Shown here: piece after piece, positions 6,919 through 12,849 of the stretch
Layout of the letters: each line of letters begins with the position of its first letter
How positions within the stretch are numbered: the first letter of the stretch is position 1
Assembly: GCA_965660935.1 (NCBI GenBank)
Contig: CBFIBR010000042.1
Coordinates: 1-12,849 of the forward strand
DNA from: UBA1172 sp002457135
GTDB lineage: Bacteria > Pseudomonadota > Alphaproteobacteria > Puniceispirillales > UBA1172
Direction of reading: 5' to 3'
Length of the DNA: 12,849 bases
Program-made: the position numbers and the translations under genes
The notes under the pieces: generated by a model
What the model was told of the DNA's origin: nothing
Seen by the model: the letters and a program-made list of their open reading frames with translations, nothing else
Database searches by the model: none

Positions 6919-8323
6919 AGCGTTCCCCCAGCCTGCGGGCGGCCGTCAGCGCAGCGATGTTGAGCAGGAGCGTTGAGAAAAACAGCGTGATCCCGAGGGC
7001 AAAGGCCGACAGCGTCTTGGGCGAATCAAACACCGTATCGCCGGTCAGCAGCATGACAATCTGCACCGTCACCGTGGTCACGCTTTCCAGCGGGTTTGCG
7101 GTCAGGTTGGCGGAAACACCCGCCGCCATCACCACGATCATGGTTTCGCCGATGGCCCGGCTGATCCCCAGCAGGAACGCCCCTACCAGCCCCGGGAAAG
7201 CCGCCGGCAGGACAACCCTTGTCACCACCTCACCCTTGGTGCTGCCAAGACCATAGGCCCCATCACGGAGCGATTGCGGCACCGCGGTAATAACGTCATC
7301 CGACAGCGATGAGATAAACGGGATGATCATCACCCCCATCACCCCGCCAGCGGCCAGCGCGGATTGTGACGACACATCCATGCCGAGATTAAGGCCAATG
7401 GCCCGGAAAAACGGTGCCGCCGTCAGGGCAGCAAAAAACCCGTACACAACAGTCGGGATACCCGCCAGAATTTCCAGCGTCGGTTTGACGATATCGCGCA
7501 CCCGTGAGGATGCAAATTCGGCCATGTAAATGGCCGAAAACAGGCCGATTGGCACCGCCACCAGCATGGCGATGGTTGCGATCAGCAGCGTTCCGGCCAT
7601 CACCGGGATCATGCCAAACGAACCGGATGCCCCGCCGACATCCTCATCAGCGGCGGCTTCACCCCCGCGGAGGGCGACATTTGGCGCCCAGTGGGTGCCA
7701 AAGAAGAAATCCCAGAATGAATAGGCCGCAAAGAATCGCAAGGCTTCGAACAGCAGCGAGGCGATGATCCCGATCGTGGTCAAGATAGCGATCACCGCAG
7801 CAACAAAAAAGGCGCGGCGAAGGAATGTTTCAAAGACGATTCGGGATTTGAATTGAGGCGAAATCCGCCATGTGGCAAAGCCCAGACCGAGCAGCCCGAC
7901 CATGAGAACAGCGGCAAAACGCAGGTTCCCCATATTGTCGCGCATGGCCTTATATTCCTGGCCCAGCATGGCCATGGTTTCATCGGTCGGCTCAATAAAG
8001 CCGTTGGCGATGTTTTTGATCTGCGCAATTTTAAGCGGGATAAAACTTTGAGGAAGTTCAGGGGCAGCCTGGATCAGCGATTGTTCAATCAGCCCGTCCA
8101 GCAGGGGCTTGGTGGTTCCGGTAAAGGCGATCAGCAAAAGCGCCGCAGGAACAAAGGCCCAGATGGCTGCATAAAGGCCATAATACATCCCGAGGGAATG
8201 AGGCTTGATACCACTGGCCTGAGCCTGACTGATAACCCGCCTGCTCGAGAAAAAATACGAGCCGATAGCAAGAGCGATGATAACAAAAAGGATACCACCG
8301 AATGAGAAAAGCTGGGCTGGCAT
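6911..8323 (-). CDS. pstC: Phosphate ABC transporter permease PstC, long form
   Basis: This is the partner permease of PstA in the phosphate importer. The 470-residue protein is well above the 300-320 residues of the enterobacterial protein. The canonical permease core begins near residue 170 and includes the coupling loop RDGAYGLGSTKGEVVTRVVL. The N-terminal part adds membrane helices at about 8-26, 48-68 and 135-152, with a soluble loop near residues 70-130. Such extended PstC proteins are usual in alphaproteobacteria together with a long PstA, as found here. The ATG at 8323 has only a weak GGA-type ribosome binding site. Just upstream lies a hairpin with a T-run that separates it from pstS, so it is probably transcribed by read-through from the pstS promoter at reduced level. 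Confidence 0.95.
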   Translation of the reverse strand: MPAQLFSFGGILFVIIALAIGSYFFSSRRVISQAQASGIKPHSLGMYYGLYAAIWAFVPAALLLIAFTGTTKPLLDGLIEQSLIQAAPELPQSFIPLKIAQIKNIANGFIEPTDETMAMLGQEYKAMRDNMGNLRFAAVLMVGLLGLGFATWRISPQFKSRIVFETFLRRAFFVAAVIAILTTIGIIASLLFEALRFFAAYSFWDFFFGTHWAPNVALRGGEAAADEDVGGASGSFGMIPVMAGTLLIATIAMLVAVPIGLFSAIYMAEFASSRVRDIVKPTLEILAGIPTVVYGFFAALTAAPFFRAIGLNLGMDVSSQSALAAGGVMGVMIIPFISSLSDDVITAVPQSLRDGAYGLGSTKGEVVTRVVLPAAFPGLVGAFLLGISRAIGETMIVVMAAGVSANLTANPLESVTTVTVQIVMLLTGDTVFDSPKTLSAFALGITLFFSTLLLNIAALTAARRLGERYD

Positions 8324-8337
8324 TTTTATAATCCAGT

Positions 8338-8372
8338 ATTAAAAAGGTGTCGCCGGATAATCCGGCAACACC
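8338..8372 (-). terminator. Hairpin with T-run between pstS and pstC (attenuating terminator)
   Basis: On the minus strand GGTGTTGCCGGAT pairs with ATCCGGCGACACC (8346-8372), a 13-bp stem with one G-U wobble and a single-base loop as drawn; in practice the innermost pairs would open. Five T residues follow directly (8345-8341). It lies 15 bases after the pstS stop and before the pstC start, with no promoter seen in between. The likely role is partial termination plus 3' protection of the pstS message, so that more binding protein than permease is made. Confidence 0.8.
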
Positions 8373-8387
8373 CTATTAGTGTCAACC

Positions 8388-9410
8388 TTAGAGGTTGCCA
8401 AGTGCTGTTTTTTGAGCAGCGAAGTCGCTGTCAGAAAGCGGCACCAGACCAGCCGGGAAGAGGTAGCCGTCCATGCTCATTGCCTTTTCGGAAATGAACT
8501 CGGAAACAAACTCTTTCAGGCCGGGGACAACACCGACATGCTGCTTCTTGACATAGAAGAACAGTGGGCGGGCACCGGGGTAGGCATAGGAAGCAATGTT
8601 GTCAAAGTTCAGCTCAACACCGTCAACCATGGAAGCCTGAACCTTGTCGCGGTTCTGGTCAAAGAAGGAATAACCGAAGATACCGAACATGCTTGGATCA
8701 GCCGCCAGCTTTTCAACGATCAGGGAATCGTTTTCACCCATCTCGATGGCCAGACCATCTTCACGCAGCTTCTTGTAACCCTTGCCAGAGATACCGAGCT
8801 TCTTGAAGCCGGCTTTCATGAAAAGGGAACCGGTGGCATCACGGGTACCGGAGGTTGGAGGAGGCACCATGATTGAAATCGGCTGCTTTGGCAGACCAAC
8901 CTTGTCGCCGCCACGCATGGCAACGAAGGCATCAACCTGATCCCATGTCTTGAGCTTGTTCGCGCTGACGTTGGAAATGTTGGAGATACCGCCGCCTGGC
9001 AGTTCAGCAGCAAGGGCAGCCGCGATGTGAGCGATCGAAATCTGGAACATGTCAGCCTTGTTGGAGTTTGCGAAAGCCAGACCGTCGTTACCAACGATGA
9101 ATTCCTGGAATTCAACACCATTACTTTCACAAAGCTTGGCTTCCTTGGACTTCATTGCGCGGGAAGCGTTGGTGACATCCGGATGCTCAAGGCCGACACC
9201 GGCGCAGAACAGCTTCATGCCGCCACCGGAACCGGTGGACTCGATAACCGGGGTCTTGAAACCGCTGGACTGACCGAACTTTTCCGCAACGATGGTTGCG
9301 AATGGGTAAACGGTGGAAGATCCAACGATGGAGATCTGGTCACGGGCCTGGGCTGCACCCACCACCGCAACAGAAATGGCTACACCAGCCACGAGATTAG
9401 CAAAACGCAT
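8388..9410 (-). CDS. pstS: Periplasmic phosphate-binding protein PstS
   Basis: PstS captures phosphate in the periplasm and delivers it to PstC and PstA. The start is placed at 9410, giving 340 residues, because a strong AGAGGAGT ribosome binding site precedes this ATG and it opens directly into a Sec signal peptide. That peptide is residues 1-22, hydrophobic and ending AAQA, with cleavage likely before RDQ. An upstream ATG at 9437 would spoil the signal peptide. Phosphate-binding loops are visible: GSSTVYPF near the mature N-terminus, ESTGSGGGMKLFC, and SGTRDATGSLF in the second lobe. No lipobox cysteine is present, so it should be soluble in the periplasm. A Pho box and -10 lie upstream, and a terminator-like hairpin follows the gene. 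Confidence 0.96.
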   Translation of the reverse strand: MRFANLVAGVAISVAVVGAAQARDQISIVGSSTVYPFATIVAEKFGQSSGFKTPVIESTGSGGGMKLFCAGVGLEHPDVTNASRAMKSKEAKLCESNGVEFQEFIVGNDGLAFANSNKADMFQISIAHIAAALAAELPGGGISNISNVSANKLKTWDQVDAFVAMRGGDKVGLPKQPISIMVPPPTSGTRDATGSLFMKAGFKKLGISGKGYKKLREDGLAIEMGENDSLIVEKLAADPSMFGIFGYSFFDQNRDKVQASMVDGVELNFDNIASYAYPGARPLFFYVKKQHVGVVPGLKEFVSEFISEKAMSMDGYLFPAGLVPLSDSDFAAQKTALGNL

Positions 9411-9443
9411 TGTAGACTCCTCTAACGACGTTAACATGGTGCT

Positions 9444-9477
9444 AAATTACAAATCGAACGTTACAGTTCCGTGACAC
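9444..9477 (-). promoter_or_regulatory. Pho box and -10 element of the pstS promoter
   Basis: Reading the minus strand, GTGTCAC-GGAA-CTGTAAC (9477-9460) is a 7-4-7 direct repeat matching the PhoB box consensus built on CTGTCAT or CTGTNAC. Ten bases later comes TAATTT (9449-9444), a plausible -10; an overlapping TGTAAT is one alternative. No -35 hexamer is evident, as expected for a PhoB-activated promoter. The predicted leader to the pstS ATG is about 27 nt. This implies induction of pstS and downstream genes under phosphate starvation. Confidence 0.8.
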
Positions 9478-9497
9478 TAATAGTGAATTTTCATGAC

Positions 9498-9524
9498 GAT
9501 CATAATCACCATGGTGGCATGATC
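9498..9524. repeat. Inverted repeat at the phoB stop codon, upstream of the pstS promoter
   Basis: GATCAT (9498-9503) pairs with ATGATC (9519-9524) around the perfect 10-bp palindrome CACCATGGTG (9508-9517), and the distal arm overlaps the phoB stop codon at 9523-9525. No T-run follows on the minus strand, so it is not a standard intrinsic terminator. It could stabilise the phoB message end or be a protein-binding palindrome just upstream of the Pho box. Confidence 0.4.
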
Positions 9525-10257
9525 AGGATGGTGACGTCAGGGAATACCCGCTTCCGCGTACGGTTCTGATCAGGTCCGGGCGATCACTCTGGCCGGGACC
9601 GGCCTTGTTCAGGGCTTTGCGCAGGCGGCTGAGATGGACATCAACCGTGCGATCCTCAATATAGACACCGTGGCCCCAGACATTGTCCAGCAACTGAACC
9701 CGGCTGAAAACCTGGCCCGGGCGTTCCAGGAGAAGGGCGAGAATCCGGAATTCCTTGGGGCCGAGATTGATCCGCTCACCGCCGCGTTCGACAATCTTGC
9801 TGGCCGGAAACAGCTTGAGGTCTTCAAATTCGAGCACCTCATTAAGCAGCGCCGGACGGGACCGCCGCAGAACAGCCCTCACCCGGGAGACAAGCTCACG
9901 CGGGGAAAACGGCTTGGAGACGTAATCATCAGCCCCGACATCCAGCCCGAGCGTGCGATCACCCTCTTCACCACGCGCACTCAGCATGATGATCGGGATC
10001 AGCCGGGTTTCAGGCATTGACCGCAGGGTGCGGCAAACCTCAATGCCGGAAAGTTTCGGCATCATCCAGTCCAGAATCACGATATCGGGTTGGAGTTCCT
10101 CGGCCAGATCAAGCGCCTGCTGACCATCCGCGGCACGGGTTACAGAAAAACCGGCCTGACTAAGGTTAAATGAGACCAGCTCCAGCTGGTTGGGCTCATC
10201 ATCAGCGATAAGAACACGAATAGTCATTAAACGGGACTCAATAGTGATTTGCTCCAC
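9523..10257 (-). CDS. phoB: Phosphate regulon response regulator PhoB
   Basis: PhoB is an OmpR-family response regulator that, once phosphorylated by PhoR, binds Pho boxes. Numbered from the internal ATG at 10227, the receiver domain shows the acidic pair D9-D10, phospho-acceptor D53 in ILDWMMP, S83 and K105 in SKPF. A winged-helix domain fills the C-terminal half, with LGPKEFRIL, EDRTVDVHLSRLRKAL and the terminal IRTVRGSGYSL. Two starts are possible. GTG at 10257 has AGGA seven bases upstream and sits 33 nt after a -10, the same spacing as pstS. ATG at 10227 gives 234 residues, closer to family length, but has no good ribosome binding site. I favour GTG on signal and cannot exclude ATG. The gene has its own Pho box, suggesting autoregulation. 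Confidence 0.95.
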   Translation of the reverse strand: MEQITIESRLMTIRVLIADDEPNQLELVSFNLSQAGFSVTRAADGQQALDLAEELQPDIVILDWMMPKLSGIEVCRTLRSMPETRLIPIIMLSARGEEGDRTLGLDVGADDYVSKPFSPRELVSRVRAVLRRSRPALLNEVLEFEDLKLFPASKIVERGGERINLGPKEFRILALLLERPGQVFSRVQLLDNVWGHGVYIEDRTVDVHLSRLRKALNKAGPGQSDRPDLIRTVRGSGYSLTSPS

Positions 10258-10290
10258 AACACCATCCTGACAAGATCGAACGCAAATGTA

Positions 10291-10324
10291 AAAATATCAT
10301 TGTATTATTACATAGTTGTTACAG
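10291..10324 (-). promoter_or_regulatory. Pho box and -10 element of the phoB promoter
   Basis: On the minus strand CTGTAAC-AACT-ATGTAAT (10324-10307) is a 7-4-7 direct repeat close to the PhoB consensus. Exactly ten bases further is TATTTT (10296-10291), a -10-like hexamer. The geometry is the same as at pstS. It lies in the 115-base gap between phoR and phoB, so phoB can be induced independently of phoR. Confidence 0.75.
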
Positions 10325-10372
10325 AAATCGGCCCTGAAGCAGGGTTCAAACGGGGCGCGAAGGAGGGGCTGG

Positions 10373-11422
10373 TCAGCTCATTGCGCTGAGGGGCAGAACA
10401 ACCGAAAACACTGTCTCCCCTTTCAGCTCGCTCTTGATCGAAAGCCGCCCGCGATGGCGGTTGACGATATGCTTGACGATGGCAAGCCCAAGGCCCGTTC
10501 CCCCCATTTTACGGGATCGGCCCTTATCGACACGGTAGAACCGTTCGGTCAGGCGGGCGATATGCTTCTCGGGAATACCCTCACCCTTATTGATGACATC
10601 AAACCTGAGGTGATCAGGATCATGGCTGAACAGATGGACCCTGATATCGGTATCGGGCGCGCTGTATTTGAGGGCATTGTCGAGGAGATTGTGGAAAACC
10701 TCCATGATCTCATCCGTCTCACCAAGAATGACAGCGGCATCATCGGCATCGGCCCGGTTATCCTTAAAGAGGATGGCCTGATTTTCCATGGCGGCACGGT
10801 TCGACATGGACGCGATCACCGACTGCACGACGCTCTTGATGTAAATCGTATCGGTGGGGGCGATGTGTTCTTCGGTTTCCACCCTCGACAGTGACATCAG
10901 ATCATCGATCAGGCGCGACATCCGCCTGGCTTCCTCATCCATGATGCTGAGAAACCGCTGGCGGGTGGCGTTATCCAGCTCCCTTGATGCCTGCATGGTT
11001 TCAATGAAACCAACGAGTGATGTCAGGGGTGAGCGCAGCTCATGGCTGACATTGGCGACAAAATCACGCCTCACCTTTTCAAGATTGTGTTGCAGCGTCA
11101 TATCCATCAGCAGCACGGCCACCCGGCCTTCGGGCATCAGCTTGAGCCTGACACGAAACTGCCTGAACCGGTCATGGGAAACGCCGGTGACAAATTCCAT
11201 CGGCCTGTCGCCGTTGAAACAGGACCGCACCTCCTGGGTGATGTTGGATGCTGTCAGCACGGTGTTGGCCTGAAAACCGATCAGGTTTTCGCCAAGAAAC
11301 CGCACCGCCGCCGGGTTGGCTCTGAGTATCTCGGAGCTTTCACCATCAACAAGCAGCAAACCATCATCAAGGAGCGATCCAAGATGATCAAAATCAGCAG
11401 CATTAGTCACCAGCGTATTCAT
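10373..11422 (-). CDS. phoR: Phosphate regulon sensor histidine kinase PhoR, without membrane segments
   Basis: PhoR phosphorylates PhoB when phosphate is scarce. The 349-residue protein has an N-terminal PAS-like sensor region (about 8-110) and a dimerisation domain with the phospho-acceptor H127 in NVSHELRSPLTSL. The ATPase domain has an N-box around N245-N249 (FHNLLDNALKYS), a G1 box NKGEGIP (278-284), the PhoR-typical LTERFYRVDKGRS, and a G2 box GGTGLGLAIVKH. No hydrophobic segment long enough to cross the membrane is present, whereas many PhoR proteins start with one or two. In the same frame a TAA lies just upstream of the ATG, with no start codon between, so a missed N-terminus in this frame is excluded. 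The ATG is preceded by an AGGGA purine stretch. The assignment rests on motifs and on adjacency to phoB. Confidence 0.94.
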   Translation of the reverse strand: MNTLVTNAADFDHLGSLLDDGLLLVDGESSEILRANPAAVRFLGENLIGFQANTVLTASNITQEVRSCFNGDRPMEFVTGVSHDRFRQFRVRLKLMPEGRVAVLLMDMTLQHNLEKVRRDFVANVSHELRSPLTSLVGFIETMQASRELDNATRQRFLSIMDEEARRMSRLIDDLMSLSRVETEEHIAPTDTIYIKSVVQSVIASMSNRAAMENQAILFKDNRADADDAAVILGETDEIMEVFHNLLDNALKYSAPDTDIRVHLFSHDPDHLRFDVINKGEGIPEKHIARLTERFYRVDKGRSRKMGGTGLGLAIVKHIVNRHRGRLSIKSELKGETVFSVVLPLSAMS

Positions 11423-11492
11423 GGTTTCCCTTTTGTAAGGCTGTTCCCTTTATCGGCGATTGCCTCTCTTGAACCACCGGCAGGCATCATGC

Positions 11493-12849
11493 TCAGCCCG
11501 CCAGCGCCTCCATTATACAAAAACCATATACCACAAAACACAACACCAGCGACAGCAGCACCGCAGCACTGCCATAATCCTTTGCCCGCCTCGACAGGCC
11601 ATGGCGGCTATAGGAAATGCGATCCACCGCTGCCTCAACACTGGAATTCAGCAGCTCAACGATCAGCACCAGCACCGTGGTCATCACCATCAGCATCTTC
11701 AAGGCCAGTTCAACCGGCAACACAAAGGCGATCAGCAGCATCGGGATGGCCAGCGCCAGTTCCTGCCGGAAGGCGCTTTCTTCGGCAATGGCAAAACGCA
11801 GCCCGGAAAAGGAATTGCGGGCAGCGGCAACCGCCCTCAGCATCCCGGTGTTATCCTTGTAGGGGTTGTCCAGAACGCTGTAATCCTCGGGGTTGCGGCT
11901 CAGGACAAGATGCGACAGGAACATCCGGCTGGCGTTATCCCAGGAAAAGGTTTCCGCATAGGCGCGAACCTTGCCACGCGGTTTTTTCAACGCCTCCCGG
12001 CAGGCCGCGCCGAGGTCATCATCCAGCACGCCGCCATCGCTATCACCGACAACATCAATCGGCCCCGTCACCGGAAAGGCGGCAACCGGCAGCCCGCAGG
12101 CCATCGCCTCCAGCAGGACCAGCCCGAACGTATCGGTTCTGGACGGAAACACAAACACATCAGCCTGGCGATAAAACGCCGGCAGCTCATCACGGGTTTT
12201 CATGCCGTGGAAGACTACACCGGGATACCGGTTCCTGAGCTGGGCCATGGCCGGGCCATCCCCGACCACCCATTTTTCACCATCGAGATCAAGATCAAGG
12301 AACGCGCCGATGTTCTTTTCCACCGCCACCCTGCCGACATAGATGAAAATCGGCTTCGGGTTCTTCTTGCGGCGCGTGGCGGGGGAGAAATGATCAAGAT
12401 CAACCCCCCTTGGCCACAGCACCGGGTTGCCGACATTGCGATCAGCCAGATCGTTGACCACGGTTTTCGTCGGGGCCAGCAATGCCTTGCCCGGGCCATG
12501 AAACCAGCGCAGAAAGCTGTAGGTGATGCTGAGCGGGAGCCGGAAACGGCTATGGACGTATTCGGGAAACCGCGTGTGGTAGGCGGTGGTGAACTTGACC
12601 CCGTTGCGTTTGGCGAAATTCCGTGCCGCCAGCCCCAGCGGGCCTTCGGTTGCGATATGCAGGTAATCGGGGGATACCTGCCGGATGATCCGCGCCACCT
12701 TGCTGGCGGGCATTAGCGAAAGCCTGATTTCAGGATAGGTCGGGCAGGGAATGGTGGGGAAGCCTTCGGGGGTCAGCATGACGACATTGTAGCTGAGCGA
12801 GGTCAATTCCTCGCGGGTCTGGGACAGTGTTCTGACCACGCCGTTGACC
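11493..12849 (-). CDS. Glycosyltransferase fused to DgkA-type diacylglycerol kinase (5' end off the window)
   Basis: The frame runs off the window edge: codons before the GTG at 12839 read VNG, joining VVRTL in the pattern expected a few residues into this GT4-type family, so roughly 15-20 residues are missing. Numbering from that GTG, residues 1-310 form the glycosyltransferase, with FPTIPCPTYPEIRL, HIATEGPLGLAAR, YHTRFPEYV, YVGRVAVEKNI and the donor-site TDTFGLVLLEAMACGLPV. This resembles enzymes that glycosylate diacylglycerol in phosphate-starved alphaproteobacteria, and also SqdX. After a linker of about 20 residues comes a complete DgkA (331-448) with three hydrophobic helices. It carries EESAFRQE, the catalytic ELLNSSVEAAVDR (E395, N398, E402) and RRAKDYGSAAV (K420, D421). 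DgkA phosphorylates diacylglycerol to phosphatidate in the inner membrane. An internal ATG at 11843 has AAGGA ten bases upstream, so separate DgkA production is possible. Family calls are firm; the lipid substrate of the transferase is inference. Confidence 0.9.
   Translation of the reverse strand, partial: VNGVVRTLSQTREELTSLSYNVVMLTPEGFPTIPCPTYPEIRLSLMPASKVARIIRQVSPDYLHIATEGPLGLAARNFAKRNGVKFTTAYHTRFPEYVHSRFRLPLSITYSFLRWFHGPGKALLAPTKTVVNDLADRNVGNPVLWPRGVDLDHFSPATRRKKNPKPIFIYVGRVAVEKNIGAFLDLDLDGEKWVVGDGPAMAQLRNRYPGVVFHGMKTRDELPAFYRQADVFVFPSRTDTFGLVLLEAMACGLPVAAFPVTGPIDVVGDSDGGVLDDDLGAACREALKKPRGKVRAYAETFSWDNASRMFLSHLVLSRNPEDYSVLDNPYKDNTGMLRAVAAARNSFSGLRFAIAEESAFRQELALAIPMLLIAFVLPVELALKMLMVMTTVLVLIVELLNSSVEAAVDRISYSRHGLSRRAKDYGSAAVLLSLVLCFVVYGFCIMEALAG

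Noticed and set aside
5614..8323. Long N-terminal domains of PstC and PstA as new fusions
   Set aside because: Extended PstC and PstA of this kind are common in alphaproteobacteria (DUF3333-type region in PstA), so they are family features, not novelties.
10332..10346. Hairpin CCCTG-CTT-CAGGG after phoR on the minus strand
   Set aside because: It has a five-base stem and no T-run, so it is too weak to call as a terminator.
11423..11492. Promoter or Pho box before phoR
   Set aside because: The 70-base gap has no convincing -35/-10 pair or 7-4-7 repeat; phoR is probably read from the upstream glycosyltransferase transcript.
11042..12716. Two plus-strand open frames of about 400 codons opposite phoR and the glycosyltransferase
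   Set aside because: Both lie antisense to well-identified proteins and are rich in His, Pro, Arg and Gln, as expected for shadows of GC-biased codons; no domain is recognisable.

Overview
The window looks like chromosomal DNA of an alphaproteobacterium. The evidence is a fused CysNC protein, PstC and PstA permeases with the long N-terminal domains common in that class, a phoR-phoB-pstSCAB-phoU order, and a glycosyltransferase of the kind that class uses for phosphate-starvation lipid remodelling. The DNA is moderately GC-rich, and gene boundaries overlap or lie close together, as in streamlined marine lineages. The exact group is inference. No tRNA, rRNA, CRISPR array, insertion sequence or phage gene was seen.

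Left part, plus strand (1-4121). An untranslated region carries a degenerate repeat of about 16-18 bp and an AT-rich promoter zone. It is followed by a two-gene sulfate activation operon. cysD encodes the PP-loop sulfate adenylyltransferase subunit and carries an unrecognised N-terminal extension of about 189 residues. cysNC encodes the GTPase subunit fused to APS kinase. Together they turn sulfate into PAPS. After this comes a small four-helix membrane protein resembling DUF4396, whose promoter sits so close to its ATG that the mRNA may be leaderless.

Right part, minus strand (4139-12849), read from high to low coordinates. First is a 5'-truncated glycosyltransferase fused in frame to a complete DgkA-type diacylglycerol kinase. 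Then come phoR (histidine kinase, no membrane segment), phoB (response regulator), pstS (periplasmic phosphate-binding protein), pstC and pstA (permeases), pstB (ATPase) and phoU. Two 18-bp Pho boxes were found, one before phoB and one before pstS. Both lie exactly 10 nt upstream of a -10-like hexamer. A hairpin followed by a T-run separates pstS from pstC and should lower expression of the transporter core relative to the binding protein.

How the genes fit together: PhoR and PhoB sense phosphate status through Pst and PhoU and switch on phoB and pst transcription. The glycosyltransferase resembles the diacylglycerol glycosyltransferases that replace phospholipids with glycolipids under phosphate starvation. 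Its fusion to diacylglycerol kinase would place two competing uses of diacylglycerol in one polypeptide, next to the phosphate regulators. This is the most novel-looking element in the window.
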